Source: an uncultured Stenotrophomonas sp.
GTDB lineage: Bacteria; Pseudomonadota; Gammaproteobacteria; Xanthomonadales; Xanthomonadaceae
DNA length: 12,266 nucleotides
Assembly (NCBI GenBank): GCA_946223375.1
Contig: CAMICU010000099.1
Location: forward strand, 1-12,266
Direction of reading: 5' to 3'
How positions within the stretch are numbered: position 1 is the stretch's first letter; every line of letters starts with the position of its first letter. The notes under the pieces were generated by a model. That model was not told the DNA's origin. It did no database searches and saw nothing but the letters and a program-made list of their open reading frames with translations. The position numbers and the translations under genes are program-made. Positions 1 to 7,017 of this stretch are shown piece by piece.

Positions 1-680
1 TGCTGGAGGCCGCCTTCCAGGCACTGGGCCTGCAGAAGCTGCTGGTCAGCAAGGCGGCGATGCGCGAGGGCATCCTCTACGACATCATGGGCCGGGCCAG
101 CGACAACGACCCGCGTGATGAATCGGTGGCCGCGTTGACCCAGCGCTACGGCATCGACACGGCGCAGGCACAACGCGTGGAAGCCACCGCGCAGCGCCTG
201 TTCGAGCAGGTCGCCGACGCGTGGAAGCTGGATTCGGACGATGCGCGCATGCTCGGCTGGGCGGCACGCCTGCACGAGCTGGGCCTGATGATCGCGCACA
301 GCGGCTACCACACGCATGGCAGCTACGTGATCGAGCACTCCGACATCGCCGGCTTCTCGCGCCAGGAACAGCAGATGCTGGCGGCGCTGATCCGCACGCA
401 CCGCCGCAACGTCTCCAAGTCCGCCTTCGACGCCCTGCCCGAGCGCCTGCTGCTGCCGGCCAAGCGCACCGCCGCGCTGCTGCGGCTGGCGGTACTGCTG
501 CACCGGGCGCACGAGCAGACCCCGATCCCGACCCTGGAACTGGCCGTGGACGGCAACACGTTGTCATTGGTGTTGTCCAAGAGCTTCATCGACGCCCGGC
601 CGCTGCTGCGCGCCGATCTGGTCGGCGAAGCCGAAGGCATGACCGGGCTGGGCATCAGCTTCCGGCCGTTCGTGGCCTAG
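1..680 (+). CDS. ppx: Exopolyphosphatase (Ppx/GppA family), C-terminal part only
   Basis: The frame is open from base 3 to the TAG at 678-680, giving the last 225 residues; the N-terminal ASKHA phosphatase domain lies outside the window. An ATG at 60 is internal, because family-like sequence (LEAAFQALGLQKLLVSKAA) continues upstream of it. The stretch MREGILYD is the conserved end of the second phosphatase domain in Ppx/GppA proteins. It is followed by the helical HD-like C-terminal domain, with AARLHELG, a His-rich HSGYHTHGSYVIEHSD segment and IRTHRRN. Ppx releases orthophosphate from the ends of inorganic polyphosphate in the cytoplasm. GppA (pppGpp phosphatase) shares the fold, but the long C-terminal domain favours Ppx. 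The gene is followed by 223 bp of regulatory DNA before the receptor gene, with no clear terminator directly after its stop. Confidence 0.88.
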   Translation, partial: LEAAFQALGLQKLLVSKAAMREGILYDIMGRASDNDPRDESVAALTQRYGIDTAQAQRVEATAQRLFEQVADAWKLDSDDARMLGWAARLHELGLMIAHSGYHTHGSYVIEHSDIAGFSRQEQQMLAALIRTHRRNVSKSAFDALPERLLLPAKRTAALLRLAVLLHRAHEQTPIPTLELAVDGNTLSLVLSKSFIDARPLLRADLVGEAEGMTGLGISFRPFVA

Positions 681-737
681 GAAGCATCTCGCAGGGCGTT
701 GCGACCATCCCGCCCAGCAAACCAATTCCCCTGGAAT

Positions 738-765
738 GTAACGAGCGTTACCAAATTTAACGCTC
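738..765. promoter_or_regulatory. Interleaved inverted repeats, candidate operator upstream of the TonB-dependent receptor
   Basis: Two perfect inverted repeats share an arm. GTAACG-AG-CGTTAC spans 738-751, and GAGCGTTA (743-750) is mirrored by TAACGCTC (758-765) across the 7-bp AT-rich spacer CCAAATT. The unit TAACG therefore occurs three times in alternating orientation. This is the form expected for a dimeric repressor or activator site, perhaps with two competing registers. No regulator family could be assigned; the centre does not match the usual CG-centred LacI operators. It lies about 140 bp before the receptor start codon. Confidence 0.45.
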
Positions 766-786
766 TGTAAACATTCGGATTGCGAC

Positions 787-796
787 AGGTTAACCT
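787..796. promoter_or_regulatory. Perfect 10-bp palindrome AGGTTAACCT
   Basis: AGGTTAACCT is self-complementary and lies 21 bp downstream of the interleaved repeats, just before the first leader hairpin. It shares the TTAAC core with those repeats, so it could be an additional half-site pair for the same protein. On its own the palindrome could be chance. Confidence 0.25.
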
Positions 797-802
797 CAGC
801 AC

Positions 803-830
803 ACACCGACTCGGTTTCGAGCGGTGTTTT
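803..830 (+). promoter_or_regulatory. Terminator-like hairpin 1 in the receptor leader
   Basis: ACACCG (803-808) plus CTCG (810-813) pair with CGAG (818-821) plus CGGTGT (822-827). This gives ten base pairs with one bulged A at 809 and a GTTT loop. The T-run 827-830 follows at once. It could end readthrough from ppx or act as an attenuator for the downstream receptor. The U-tract is short, so full termination is doubtful. Confidence 0.5.
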
Positions 831-833
831 GGA

Positions 834-870
834 GGAGGCCTGCTGCCGATACCGAGCGGCCTCCCCTTTT
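834..870 (+). promoter_or_regulatory. Terminator-like hairpin 2 in the receptor leader
   Basis: GGAGGCC (834-840) pairs with GGCCTCC (858-864), and inside it GCT (842-844) pairs with AGC (855-857), leaving a ten-base loop. CCTTTT follows (865-870). Its 3' arm carries CGAGCGG (853-859), the same heptamer as the 3' arm of hairpin 1 (818-824), so the 5' arm of hairpin 1 could pair with either copy. The receptor start codon lies 33 bases after the T-run. Confidence 0.5.
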
Positions 871-903
871 CCGACTTTGTCGTACCCAAGAGAGAGAGCC
901 AAC

Positions 904-3831
904 ATGCATCCACGTTCCACCCTGCTCGGGCAGGCGGTGCGTCACGCCCTGGTTTCGGGCCTGGCCGTCACGGCCGCCGTTCCGGCATTCGCGCAGGACA
1001 GCGCCCCCACCACCCTTGACCGTATCGAAATCACCGGCTCGCGCATCCGCCAGGTGGATGTCGAGACCGCCCAGCCGGTGTTCGCCATCAGCCGCACCGA
1101 TATCGAACAGCAGGGCTTCAGCTCGGTCGCCGACATCCTGCAGAACGTCACCGCCATGGGCAACCCGGCGATCAGCCGCGCCAATGCGCTGACCGCGGGT
1201 GAGAACGCTGGCGGCACCTATGTCGACATGCGCAACCTGGGTACCCAGCGCACCCTGGTGCTGGTCAACGGCAAGCGCCTGGGCATCAGCACCTCCGGCT
1301 ACCAGGACGTGTCCAACCTGCCGGTTTCGGCAGTGGAACGCATTGAAGTGCTGAAGGACGGCGCCTCGGCCATCTATGGCTCCGACGCCATGGCCGGCGT
1401 GGTCAACATCATCACCCGTTCCAATGTCAACGGCGTTACCGCCAACGTCTACCACGGCCAGTTCAGCCAGGGCGACGGCGCGCGTGACCGTTTCGACGTG
1501 ATCGGTGGCTGGAGCAACGATCGCATCTCGCTGACGCTGTCGGCCGAACACAGTGAAGAAAAGGGTGTCTGGGCCAAGGACCGCTGGTTCAGCGCCTACG
1601 GCATCAGCGACCGCCACCCGAACGATGCCAGCAACTGGACCACGCTGAGCCAGTACGGGCAGATCACCGGCCTGAAGGGTGGACCCGGCTGTACCGCCAC
1701 CGCCGGTTGCAACTACTCGCTCAACCGCGGCGCCGACCCGACCAATCCGGCCAATTACCACATCACCGACACCACCCCGTTCACCGGTGATGTCAGCAAC
1801 GCCAACAACCAGATGCACGTGAATTACCCGATCAAGCGGGATTCGGTGTATTTCGATGGCCGCGTCAAGATCACCGACACCATCAACTTCAAGACCGAAC
1901 TGGGCTACAACGAGCGCAGCTCGACCCGCCAGATCGCCGGTTATCCGCTGCAGTCCAGCACCGCCGGCATCGGCTCGATGTCGATCGACAGCTACTTCAA
2001 CCCGTTCGGCAACCAGCACGGCTATGCAACCCCGACCGCCGTGGCCTGGAACCGCCGTACCTGGGAAGTGCCGCGCGTCACCAACAGCGAGCTGAAGACC
2101 TACCGTGCGGTGGCATCGTTTGATGGCTCCTTCGACATCGGCGAGCGCTACTTCGACTGGGAAGTGGGCTACCAGTACAGCCGCAACGAGCTGGAATCCA
2201 TCGCCACCGGCAACCTGCACAAGGGCCGTGTCGCCGCTGCGGTCGGTCCGTCGTACTACAACGCCGCCACCGGCAAGGTCGAATGCGGCAAGCCCGGCGC
2301 ACCGGTCGCCAACTGCACCCCGTGGAACCCGCTGGCTCCGTACGGCAGCACCGACCCGAACGGCCTGACCGCCAACGCCACCCTGCAGGACTGGCTGTTC
2401 CCGCCGGAAGTCACCAAGGGCAAGACCACCAGCAAGAACTTCTTCGCCAACATCGCCGGCAGCATCGTTACCCTGCCGGCCGGCGACCTGGGTTTTGCGT
2501 TCGGCGTTGAGAGCCGCAAGGAAGCCGGTGAGTACATCCCCGATCCGCTCGCGCAGACGGGCGCCACCACCAACCTGGCCGCCGGCCCGACCGGTGGTGA
2601 CTACAAGGTCAACGAAGCCTACCTGGAGCTCAACATCCCGGTGCTGGCAGACCTGCCGGGCGCGCGTGAGCTCAGCTTCAATGCTGCCACCCGTTACTCC
2701 GACTACGACACCTTCGGCAACACCGTCAACAGCAAGTTCGGTTTCAAGTGGAAGCCGTTCGAGCAGCTGCTGGTCCGCGGTACCTGGGCAGAGGGCTTCC
2801 GCGCCCCGACCATCAACGACCTGTTCGGTGGCGGCTCGGAGACCTTCGCGCAGTTCAGCGACCCGTGCGACACCGTGTTCGGTGCCTCCAAGACCAGCGC
2901 TGAAGTGCGTGCCCGTTGCGCACGTGACATCGCCAATGCCAACACCTTCCGTCAGCTCAAGCAGGGCATGACCCCGGTGACCACGGCATCCGACGCCACG
3001 CCGCTGCCGTTCGTTGGCGGTTCCAACCCGTCCCTCACCCCGGAGACCTCCACGAGCAAGACCTTGGGCCTGGTGTGGAGCCCGAGCTTCATCAGCAATT
3101 TCAACGTGTCGTTGGATTGGTGGAAGATCCGCATCGACAACACCATCGTCTCCGACAGCCCGAACCAGATCCTGATCGACTGCTATGAGCAGGGCATCGA
3201 TGCACGCTGCAACCGCTTTACCCGCGATCCGGTGACCGGCATCGTCAATACCCTTCGTTTCGGCAACCGCAACGCCGGTTTCATGCAGACCGAAGGCTAT
3301 GACATGGACATGAGCTACCGGCTGGATACCGACTACGGCAAGTTCAACGCCAGTTGGGCGACCACCTACGTCAGCGAGAACATCTACCGTTCCACCAACG
3401 ACAACAGCATCGTCCCGACTCCAAGCAACGGCATCGGCGTCAGCACCGGCAGCGGCTTCCGTATCCGCTCCAACCTGACCACCGGCTGGGAACGCGGCAA
3501 CTTCGGTGTCAGCTGGACCGCCCGTTACTTCTCCGGTGTCAAGGAGCAGTGCCCGAACATCACGCTGTACCCGGCCGAGTGCTCCGACCCGGGCGTGTAC
3601 GCTCCCTGGTACAAGGGCGCGCGCAACTACAACGAGCGTGGCTCGGTCACCTTCCACGACGTGCAGTTCCGCTACAAGCTGCCGTGGGATGCCACCGTGG
3701 CCGTCGGCGCCAACAACGTGTTCGAGAAGTACGGCCCGGTCATGTACAGCAAGCCGAACTCGGCCTTCTCGTACTACGGCGGCTACGACATCGGTCGCTT
3801 CGTCTACATGAAGTACCAGCAGCGCTTCTGA
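904..3831 (+). CDS. TonB-dependent outer-membrane receptor
   Basis: A 975-residue outer-membrane active transporter; its substrate cannot be told from sequence. The ATG at 904 follows a purine-rich AAGAGAGAGAG and opens a signal peptide (residues 1-30, cleavage after AFA, mature end QDSAPTTLDR). TLDRIEITGSRI at about 37-48 is the usual N-terminal, TonB-box-like segment. The plug spans roughly 54-172, with VDMRNLGTQRTLVLVNGKR and then DGASAIYGSDAMAGVVNIIT. The remainder is the beta-barrel, and the protein ends in aromatic-rich YMKYQQRF, the C-terminal Phe recognised by the BAM machinery. All ten cysteines fall in five close pairs (263/269, 461/471, 655/672, 760/769, 883/893), suggesting disulfide-closed loops. 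No ExbBD, periplasmic binding protein, ABC transporter or sigma/anti-sigma pair is adjacent. It is a stand-alone unit with its own structured leader and terminator. This receptor type is abundant in xanthomonads and is not necessarily for iron. Confidence 0.93.
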   Translation: MHPRSTLLGQAVRHALVSGLAVTAAVPAFAQDSAPTTLDRIEITGSRIRQVDVETAQPVFAISRTDIEQQGFSSVADILQNVTAMGNPAISRANALTAGENAGGTYVDMRNLGTQRTLVLVNGKRLGISTSGYQDVSNLPVSAVERIEVLKDGASAIYGSDAMAGVVNIITRSNVNGVTANVYHGQFSQGDGARDRFDVIGGWSNDRISLTLSAEHSEEKGVWAKDRWFSAYGISDRHPNDASNWTTLSQYGQITGLKGGPGCTATAGCNYSLNRGADPTNPANYHITDTTPFTGDVSNANNQMHVNYPIKRDSVYFDGRVKITDTINFKTELGYNERSSTRQIAGYPLQSSTAGIGSMSIDSYFNPFGNQHGYATPTAVAWNRRTWEVPRVTNSELKTYRAVASFDGSFDIGERYFDWEVGYQYSRNELESIATGNLHKGRVAAAVGPSYYNAATGKVECGKPGAPVANCTPWNPLAPYGSTDPNGLTANATLQDWLFPPEVTKGKTTSKNFFANIAGSIVTLPAGDLGFAFGVESRKEAGEYIPDPLAQTGATTNLAAGPTGGDYKVNEAYLELNIPVLADLPGARELSFNAATRYSDYDTFGNTVNSKFGFKWKPFEQLLVRGTWAEGFRAPTINDLFGGGSETFAQFSDPCDTVFGASKTSAEVRARCARDIANANTFRQLKQGMTPVTTASDATPLPFVGGSNPSLTPETSTSKTLGLVWSPSFISNFNVSLDWWKIRIDNTIVSDSPNQILIDCYEQGIDARCNRFTRDPVTGIVNTLRFGNRNAGFMQTEGYDMDMSYRLDTDYGKFNASWATTYVSENIYRSTNDNSIVPTPSNGIGVSTGSGFRIRSNLTTGWERGNFGVSWTARYFSGVKEQCPNITLYPAECSDPGVYAPWYKGARNYNERGSVTFHDVQFRYKLPWDATVAVGANNVFEKYGPVMYSKPNSAFSYYGGYDIGRFVYMKYQQRF

Positions 3832-3861
3832 TCGGCCGCGACAACCGACCGATGCAACAGG

Positions 3862-3892
3862 AACCACGGCCCTCACGGGCCGTGGTTTTTTT
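3862..3892 (+). terminator. Rho-independent terminator of the receptor gene
   Basis: AACCACGGCCC (3862-3872) pairs perfectly with GGGCCGTGGTT (3877-3887) around a TCAC loop, and the T-run continues to 3892. It starts 30 bases after the receptor stop. It is the only canonical stem plus U-tract after a gene end in this window. Confidence 0.93.
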
Positions 3893-3915
3893 GTGGCCCG
3901 GCCGCGGCGGCGACG

Positions 3916-3944
3916 GTCACATGGCGGTCAAGGCACCGTAACCT
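3916..3944 (+). promoter_or_regulatory. Possible promoter for the glycosyltransferase operon
   Basis: GTCACA (3916-3921) and TAACCT (3939-3944) are separated by 17 bp. Both match sigma-70 hexamers only partly, but the location is right: just past the receptor terminator and about 40 bp before the glycosyltransferase start. Confidence 0.25.
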
Positions 3945-3991
3945 GCGCTTCATGGCCCCCGCGCATCCTGCCGGCAAACCGGGAGGTCGCC

Positions 3992-5128
3992 ATGCGCTAC
4001 GCCATCGTCACCGAGACCTATCCGCCGGAGGTCAACGGCGTCGCCCTGACCGTGCAGGGCCTGGAGCACGGCCTGCGCCACAATGGCCACGAGGTGGAGG
4101 TGATCCGCCCACGCCAGGCGCAGGACAGCGCGGCCGCGCATGAACTGCTGGTCCGTGGCGCGGCCCTGCCGCGCTATCCGGGCCTGCGCTTCGGCCTGCC
4201 CGCCCCGCAACGGCTGGCCCGCCACTGGCAGCAGCACCGCCCCGACGCGATCTACATCGCCACCGAGGGCCCGCTTGGCTGGTCGGCCATGCGTGCCGCG
4301 CGCCGGCTCGGCATCCCGGTGGCGTCCGGCCTGCACACCCGCTTCGACGAATACCTGCCCGACTACGGCGCCGCCTGGCTGCAGGCCGCAGCACTGGCAT
4401 GGATGCGGCGCTTCCACAACCAGGCCGATGCCACCCTGGTGCCCACCCAGGAGCTGCGCCAGTTCCTGCAGGACAACGGCTTCCAGCATGCGCGCCAGCT
4501 CGCCCGCGCGGTGGACGGCGGGCAGTTCGAACCGCGCCGGCGCTGCCCGGCGCTGCGGGCCGAATGGGGCATCGAAGGCCAGGGCCTGGCGGTGATCCAT
4601 GTCGGCCGGATCGCCGCGGAGAAGAACCTGGGCCTGGCGGTGAAGGCGTTCCGCCGCATCCAGCAGGTGCGGCCGAAAGCGCGCTTCGTCTGGGTGGGCG
4701 ATGGCCCGCTGCGTGAAAAGCTCGCCTACGAGAACCCGGACTTCATCTTCTGCGGCATCCAGCGCGGCGAGGCACTGGCCCGCCATTTCGCCAGCGGCGA
4801 CCTGTTCCTGTTCCCCAGCCGCAGCGAGACTTTCGGCAACGTCACCCTGGAAGCCATGGCCAGCGGCGTGGCCACGGTTGCCTTCAATTACGGTGCCGCG
4901 CGCGAACACCTGCGCAGCGGCCACAGCGGAGTCGCAGTGGAAAACGACGAGACCTTCATCACCGCCGCGGTGCAGCTGGCCGGTGACGAGGAGATGCGCG
5001 CGACCCTGGGCGCCAATGCCAGCCGGGCCATGCAGCGCCTGCACCCGGAACAGGTGGTCGCCGAATTCGATGCGCTGCTGAGCGAACTGGCCAACCGGAG
5101 ACGCCCGCATGCCGTTGCTGCCGCCTGA
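3992..5128 (+). CDS. GT4-family (GT-B fold) glycosyltransferase
   Basis: A 378-residue retaining glycosyltransferase, cytoplasmic or membrane-peripheral, transferring a sugar from a nucleotide-sugar donor. The ATG at 3992 is chosen because GGGAGG lies at 3981-3986 and the protein then starts directly with the N-terminal Rossmann strand (MRYAIVTETYPPEVNGV). TEGPLGW at 91-97 and HTRFDEYLPDYG at 115-126 belong to the acceptor-side domain. The donor-side domain shows HVGRIAAEKN (203-211), VWVGDGPL (233-240) and the E-x7-E signature, E279 to E287, in PSRSETFGNVTLEAMASG. The overall pattern resembles sulfoquinovosyl-, mannosyl- and diacylglycerol-glycosyltransferases of the SqdX/MgtA/Agt type. Sugar and acceptor remain unknown. 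Its end overlaps the PAP2 gene by 20 bp, implying co-translation and perhaps a shared lipid pathway, with lpxH next downstream. Confidence 0.88.
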   Translation: MRYAIVTETYPPEVNGVALTVQGLEHGLRHNGHEVEVIRPRQAQDSAAAHELLVRGAALPRYPGLRFGLPAPQRLARHWQQHRPDAIYIATEGPLGWSAMRAARRLGIPVASGLHTRFDEYLPDYGAAWLQAAALAWMRRFHNQADATLVPTQELRQFLQDNGFQHARQLARAVDGGQFEPRRRCPALRAEWGIEGQGLAVIHVGRIAAEKNLGLAVKAFRRIQQVRPKARFVWVGDGPLREKLAYENPDFIFCGIQRGEALARHFASGDLFLFPSRSETFGNVTLEAMASGVATVAFNYGAAREHLRSGHSGVAVENDETFITAAVQLAGDEEMRATLGANASRAMQRLHPEQVVAEFDALLSELANRRRPHAVAAA

Positions 5129-5648
5129 AGGAATCGCCGCCCGCGAGGCCCGCTGGTGCCGTCGCGCGAACCACTACGGCCGTCGCCGCGGCATCCGCCG
5201 CCTGTTCTCGGTGCTCAGCCGGCTCGGCGACGGCGTGTTCTGGTACATGCTGATGGGCGCGCTGGTGCTGGCCGATGGCCTGGACGGCCTGCAGGCCTCG
5301 ATCCACATGGCCGCCACCGGCGTGATCGCGCTGACCCTGTACAAGGCGCTCAAGCGCTGGACACGGCGCCCGCGCCCGTTCGCCGCCGACCTGCGCATCC
5401 GCGCCTGGGTGGCGCCGCTGGACGAGTACAGCTTCCCCTCCGGCCACACCCTGCACGCGGTGTCCTTCACCGTGGTCGCGCTGGCCTACTACCCGTGGCT
5501 GGCACCGCTGCTGCTGCCGTTCACCGCCGGCGTGGCGCTGTCACGCGTGGTGCTGGGGCTGCACTACCCCAGCGACGTGCTCGCCGCCACCGGCATCGGC
5601 GTGCTGCTGGGCACGGCCTCGCTGCAGCTGTGGCCGCTGGTGATCTGA
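5109..5648 (+). CDS. PAP2-family membrane phosphatase
   Basis: A 179-residue integral-membrane phosphatase with all three PAP2 motifs: K82-x6-R89-P90, PSGH at 110-113 and S145-R146-x5-H152-x3-D156, so the active site looks intact. Hydrophobic segments lie near residues 43-58, 64-80, 115-140 and 158-176, with an Arg-rich N-terminus likely cytoplasmic. Family members dephosphorylate phosphatidate, undecaprenyl pyrophosphate or phosphatidylglycerol phosphate, or remove lipid A phosphates; the sequence does not decide between these. The ATG at 5109 sits inside the last codons of the glycosyltransferase, with GGAG at 5097-5100 as ribosome binding site, so translation is probably coupled. A phosphatidate phosphatase feeding diacylglycerol to the glycosyltransferase would explain the pairing, but this is inference. 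Confidence 0.9.
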   Translation: MPLLPPEGIAAREARWCRRANHYGRRRGIRRLFSVLSRLGDGVFWYMLMGALVLADGLDGLQASIHMAATGVIALTLYKALKRWTRRPRPFAADLRIRAWVAPLDEYSFPSGHTLHAVSFTVVALAYYPWLAPLLLPFTAGVALSRVVLGLHYPSDVLAATGIGVLLGTASLQLWPLVI

Positions 5649-5683
5649 GCCGGCCGGCGTGCACGACGGCCGCGCACACGCCC

Positions 5684-5699
5684 TACAATGCGGCCCATG
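5684..5699 (+). promoter_or_regulatory. -10-like TACAAT placing the lpxH start at or near the transcript 5' end
   Basis: TACAAT (5684-5689) matches the -10 consensus at five of six bases and ends seven bases before the ATG at 5697. No Shine-Dalgarno sequence lies between them, which suggests a leaderless mRNA. The -35 region (around 5659-5666) is poor. Confidence 0.45.
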
Positions 5700-6440
5700 A
5701 CCACGCTGTTCATCTCCGATCTGCACCTGGACCCGAGCCGTCCAGCCATCACCGACCTGTTCCTGGGCTTCCTGCGCGGTGAAGCGCGCCAGGCCGAGGC
5801 GCTGTACATCCTTGGCGACCTGTTCGAAGCCTGGATCGGTGACGACACCCCCTCCAGCGCCGCCGATGCGGTCGCCAGCGCGTTGCGCGAACTGCACGAA
5901 AGCGGCGTGCCGGTGTATTTCATCCGCGGCAACCGCGACTTCCTGCTCGGCAACGACTATGCCGCGCGCGCCGGCATGCGCATCCTGCCGGACCCGGCGG
6001 TGATCGAGCTGTACGGCCGGCCGGTGATGCTGCAGCACGGCGACCTGCTGTGCACCGACGATGTCGCCTACCAGGCGTTCCGCACGCAGACCCGCGACCC
6101 GGCCTTCATCGCCCAGTTCCTGTCACAGCCGCTGGAAGCACGCGTCGCCTTCGCGCAGAAGGCGCGCGCCGCCAGCCAGGCCCGCCAGTCGGAGATGAAG
6201 GAAGGCGACCGCGCCCAGTTTGAAACCGTCACCGACGTCGCCCCGGCTGAAGTGGTTGCCACCTTCCAGCGCTACGGCGTGGACACGATGATCCACGGCC
6301 ACACCCACCGCCCGGCCATCCACACGGTGCAGGCCGGCGAGCACAGCTGCACCCGCATCGTGCTCGGCGACTGGTACGAACAGGGTTCGGTGCTGCGCGT
6401 GGATGCCGACGGTTTCCGTCTGGAAGCCCTGCACGCCTGA
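5697..6440 (+). CDS. lpxH: UDP-2,3-diacylglucosamine diphosphatase LpxH
   Basis: A 247-residue calcineurin-like metallophosphoesterase, close to the roughly 240 residues of the Escherichia coli enzyme. It hydrolyses UDP-2,3-diacylglucosamine to lipid X and UMP at the cytoplasmic face, a step of lipid A synthesis. The metal-ligand motifs are all present: D8 and H10 (SDLHLD), D41 (LGDLFEAWIGDD), N79 (IRGNRDFLLG), H114 (QHGDLL), and H202 and H204 (IHGHTHRP). I chose the ATG at 5697 because the family starts with this MxTLFISDLH strand. An in-frame ATG at 5688 overlaps the -10-like TACAAT and would add only three residues. It stands alone after the PAP2 stop (48 bp gap), and its 3' end converges on a - strand lipoprotein gene. 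Confidence 0.95.
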   Translation: MTTLFISDLHLDPSRPAITDLFLGFLRGEARQAEALYILGDLFEAWIGDDTPSSAADAVASALRELHESGVPVYFIRGNRDFLLGNDYAARAGMRILPDPAVIELYGRPVMLQHGDLLCTDDVAYQAFRTQTRDPAFIAQFLSQPLEARVAFAQKARAASQARQSEMKEGDRAQFETVTDVAPAEVVATFQRYGVDTMIHGHTHRPAIHTVQAGEHSCTRIVLGDWYEQGSVLRVDADGFRLEALHA

Positions 6441-6447
6441 GCCGGCC

Positions 6448-6464
6448 GCCGGGCTTCGCCCGGC
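6448..6464. terminator. GC-rich hairpin after lpxH
   Basis: GCCGGGC (6448-6454) pairs with GCCCGGC (6458-6464) around TTC. It sits eight bases after the lpxH stop, between convergent genes, but no T-run follows on either strand. It may help termination in both directions or merely protect 3' ends. Confidence 0.4.
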
Positions 6465-6478
6465 AGGCCGCTGCTGTA

Positions 6479-6494
6479 CCCCGCGCAGGCGGGG
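6479..6494. terminator. Second GC-rich hairpin between convergent genes
   Basis: CCCCGC (6479-6484) pairs with GCGGGG (6489-6494) around GCAG. With the preceding hairpin it occupies most of the 80-bp gap between lpxH and the opposing lipoprotein gene. No T-run follows. Confidence 0.35.
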
Positions 6495-6520
6495 TTGCCG
6501 CGCGGGGCCAGCGTGCGGCG

Positions 6521-6964
6521 TCAGGGGGCCTCGACCGGCACCGACGGATCGCGTGCGCAGCCCTTGAAGGTCTGCTTGCCAAGCACGAACGCGGACGTGA
6601 ACGGATAGCTCAGGTCGGACATGCCGTCGGAGCAGGCGCCACGGCGGATGGTCAGCACGAACGCGTCCTCCCCCTCACCGCCCTGCACGGTCAGCACATC
6701 GTCCTTCAGCGCGGCGGTTCCCTCGAACATGCGCGGCCGGTCCATGGTCTCCGGCGTCGTGTAGGTCAGCCTGCCGCCATCCACCAGCACGCCCCAGAAC
6801 GGTTCGGTGCCCGATGCCTGCAGTACGCCGGGGAACGCCGGCGCGGGAACCACCGTCGCTTCGCCGGCCACCGGGGGCGCCGGTTCCGCCGGTGTGGCAG
6901 GCGGTGCCTGCGTGCAGCCGGCCAGCCCCATCACCAGTGCCAATCCCATCCATGCCTGCTTCAT
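6521..6964 (-). CDS. Small lipoprotein with a COG3650-like domain
   Basis: A 147-residue lipoprotein of unknown function. It starts at the ATG at 6964, with AAGGAA six to seven bases upstream on its strand. The frame stays open further upstream, but that part has non-native composition and would bury the signal peptide. Residues 1-17 form a lipobox signal (LAGC, acylated C17), followed by a Pro/Ala-rich tether to about residue 45. The globular part has SGTEPFWGVLVDGGRL and then CSDGMSDLSYPFTSAFVLGKQTFKGCA. That is the pattern of the uncharacterised COG3650 family, often seen alone or fused to META/HslJ-like domains. C111 and C136 may form a disulfide. The residue after C17 is Thr, not Asp, so sorting to the outer membrane is likely. 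The assignment is from memory of the motif. Confidence 0.8.
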   Translation of the reverse strand: MKQAWMGLALVMGLAGCTQAPPATPAEPAPPVAGEATVVPAPAFPGVLQASGTEPFWGVLVDGGRLTYTTPETMDRPRMFEGTAALKDDVLTVQGGEGEDAFVLTIRRGACSDGMSDLSYPFTSAFVLGKQTFKGCARDPSVPVEAP

Positions 6965-7017
6965 CGGCGGTTTCCTTGTTGTGCGAAAGCGCTCATTGAA
7001 CACCCGCGCAGGGGTAT

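Noticed and set aside
780..785. TTGCGA as a -35 box for the receptor
   Set aside because: No -10-like hexamer occurs at a suitable distance downstream (around 802-809), so no promoter was called in the leader.
829..903. Extension of the receptor upstream to a TTG at 829
   Set aside because: It would translate the second hairpin and place 25 non-hydrophobic residues before an otherwise complete signal peptide starting at 904.
796..3876. A 1026-residue open frame antisense to the receptor gene
   Set aside because: The sense frame has a signal peptide, plug motifs and a C-terminal Phe. The antisense protein is Val/Ala/Gly/Asp-rich without motifs, as expected opposite a GC-biased gene, despite its striking length.
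3950..5110. A 386-residue - strand frame opposite the glycosyltransferase
   Set aside because: No recognisable motif or ribosome binding site; the + strand frame carries the E-x7-E and other GT-B signatures.
6441..6500. GTAG-type REP element of Stenotrophomonas after lpxH
   Set aside because: The hairpins lack the GTAG head and the typical stem, so they are reported only as hairpins.
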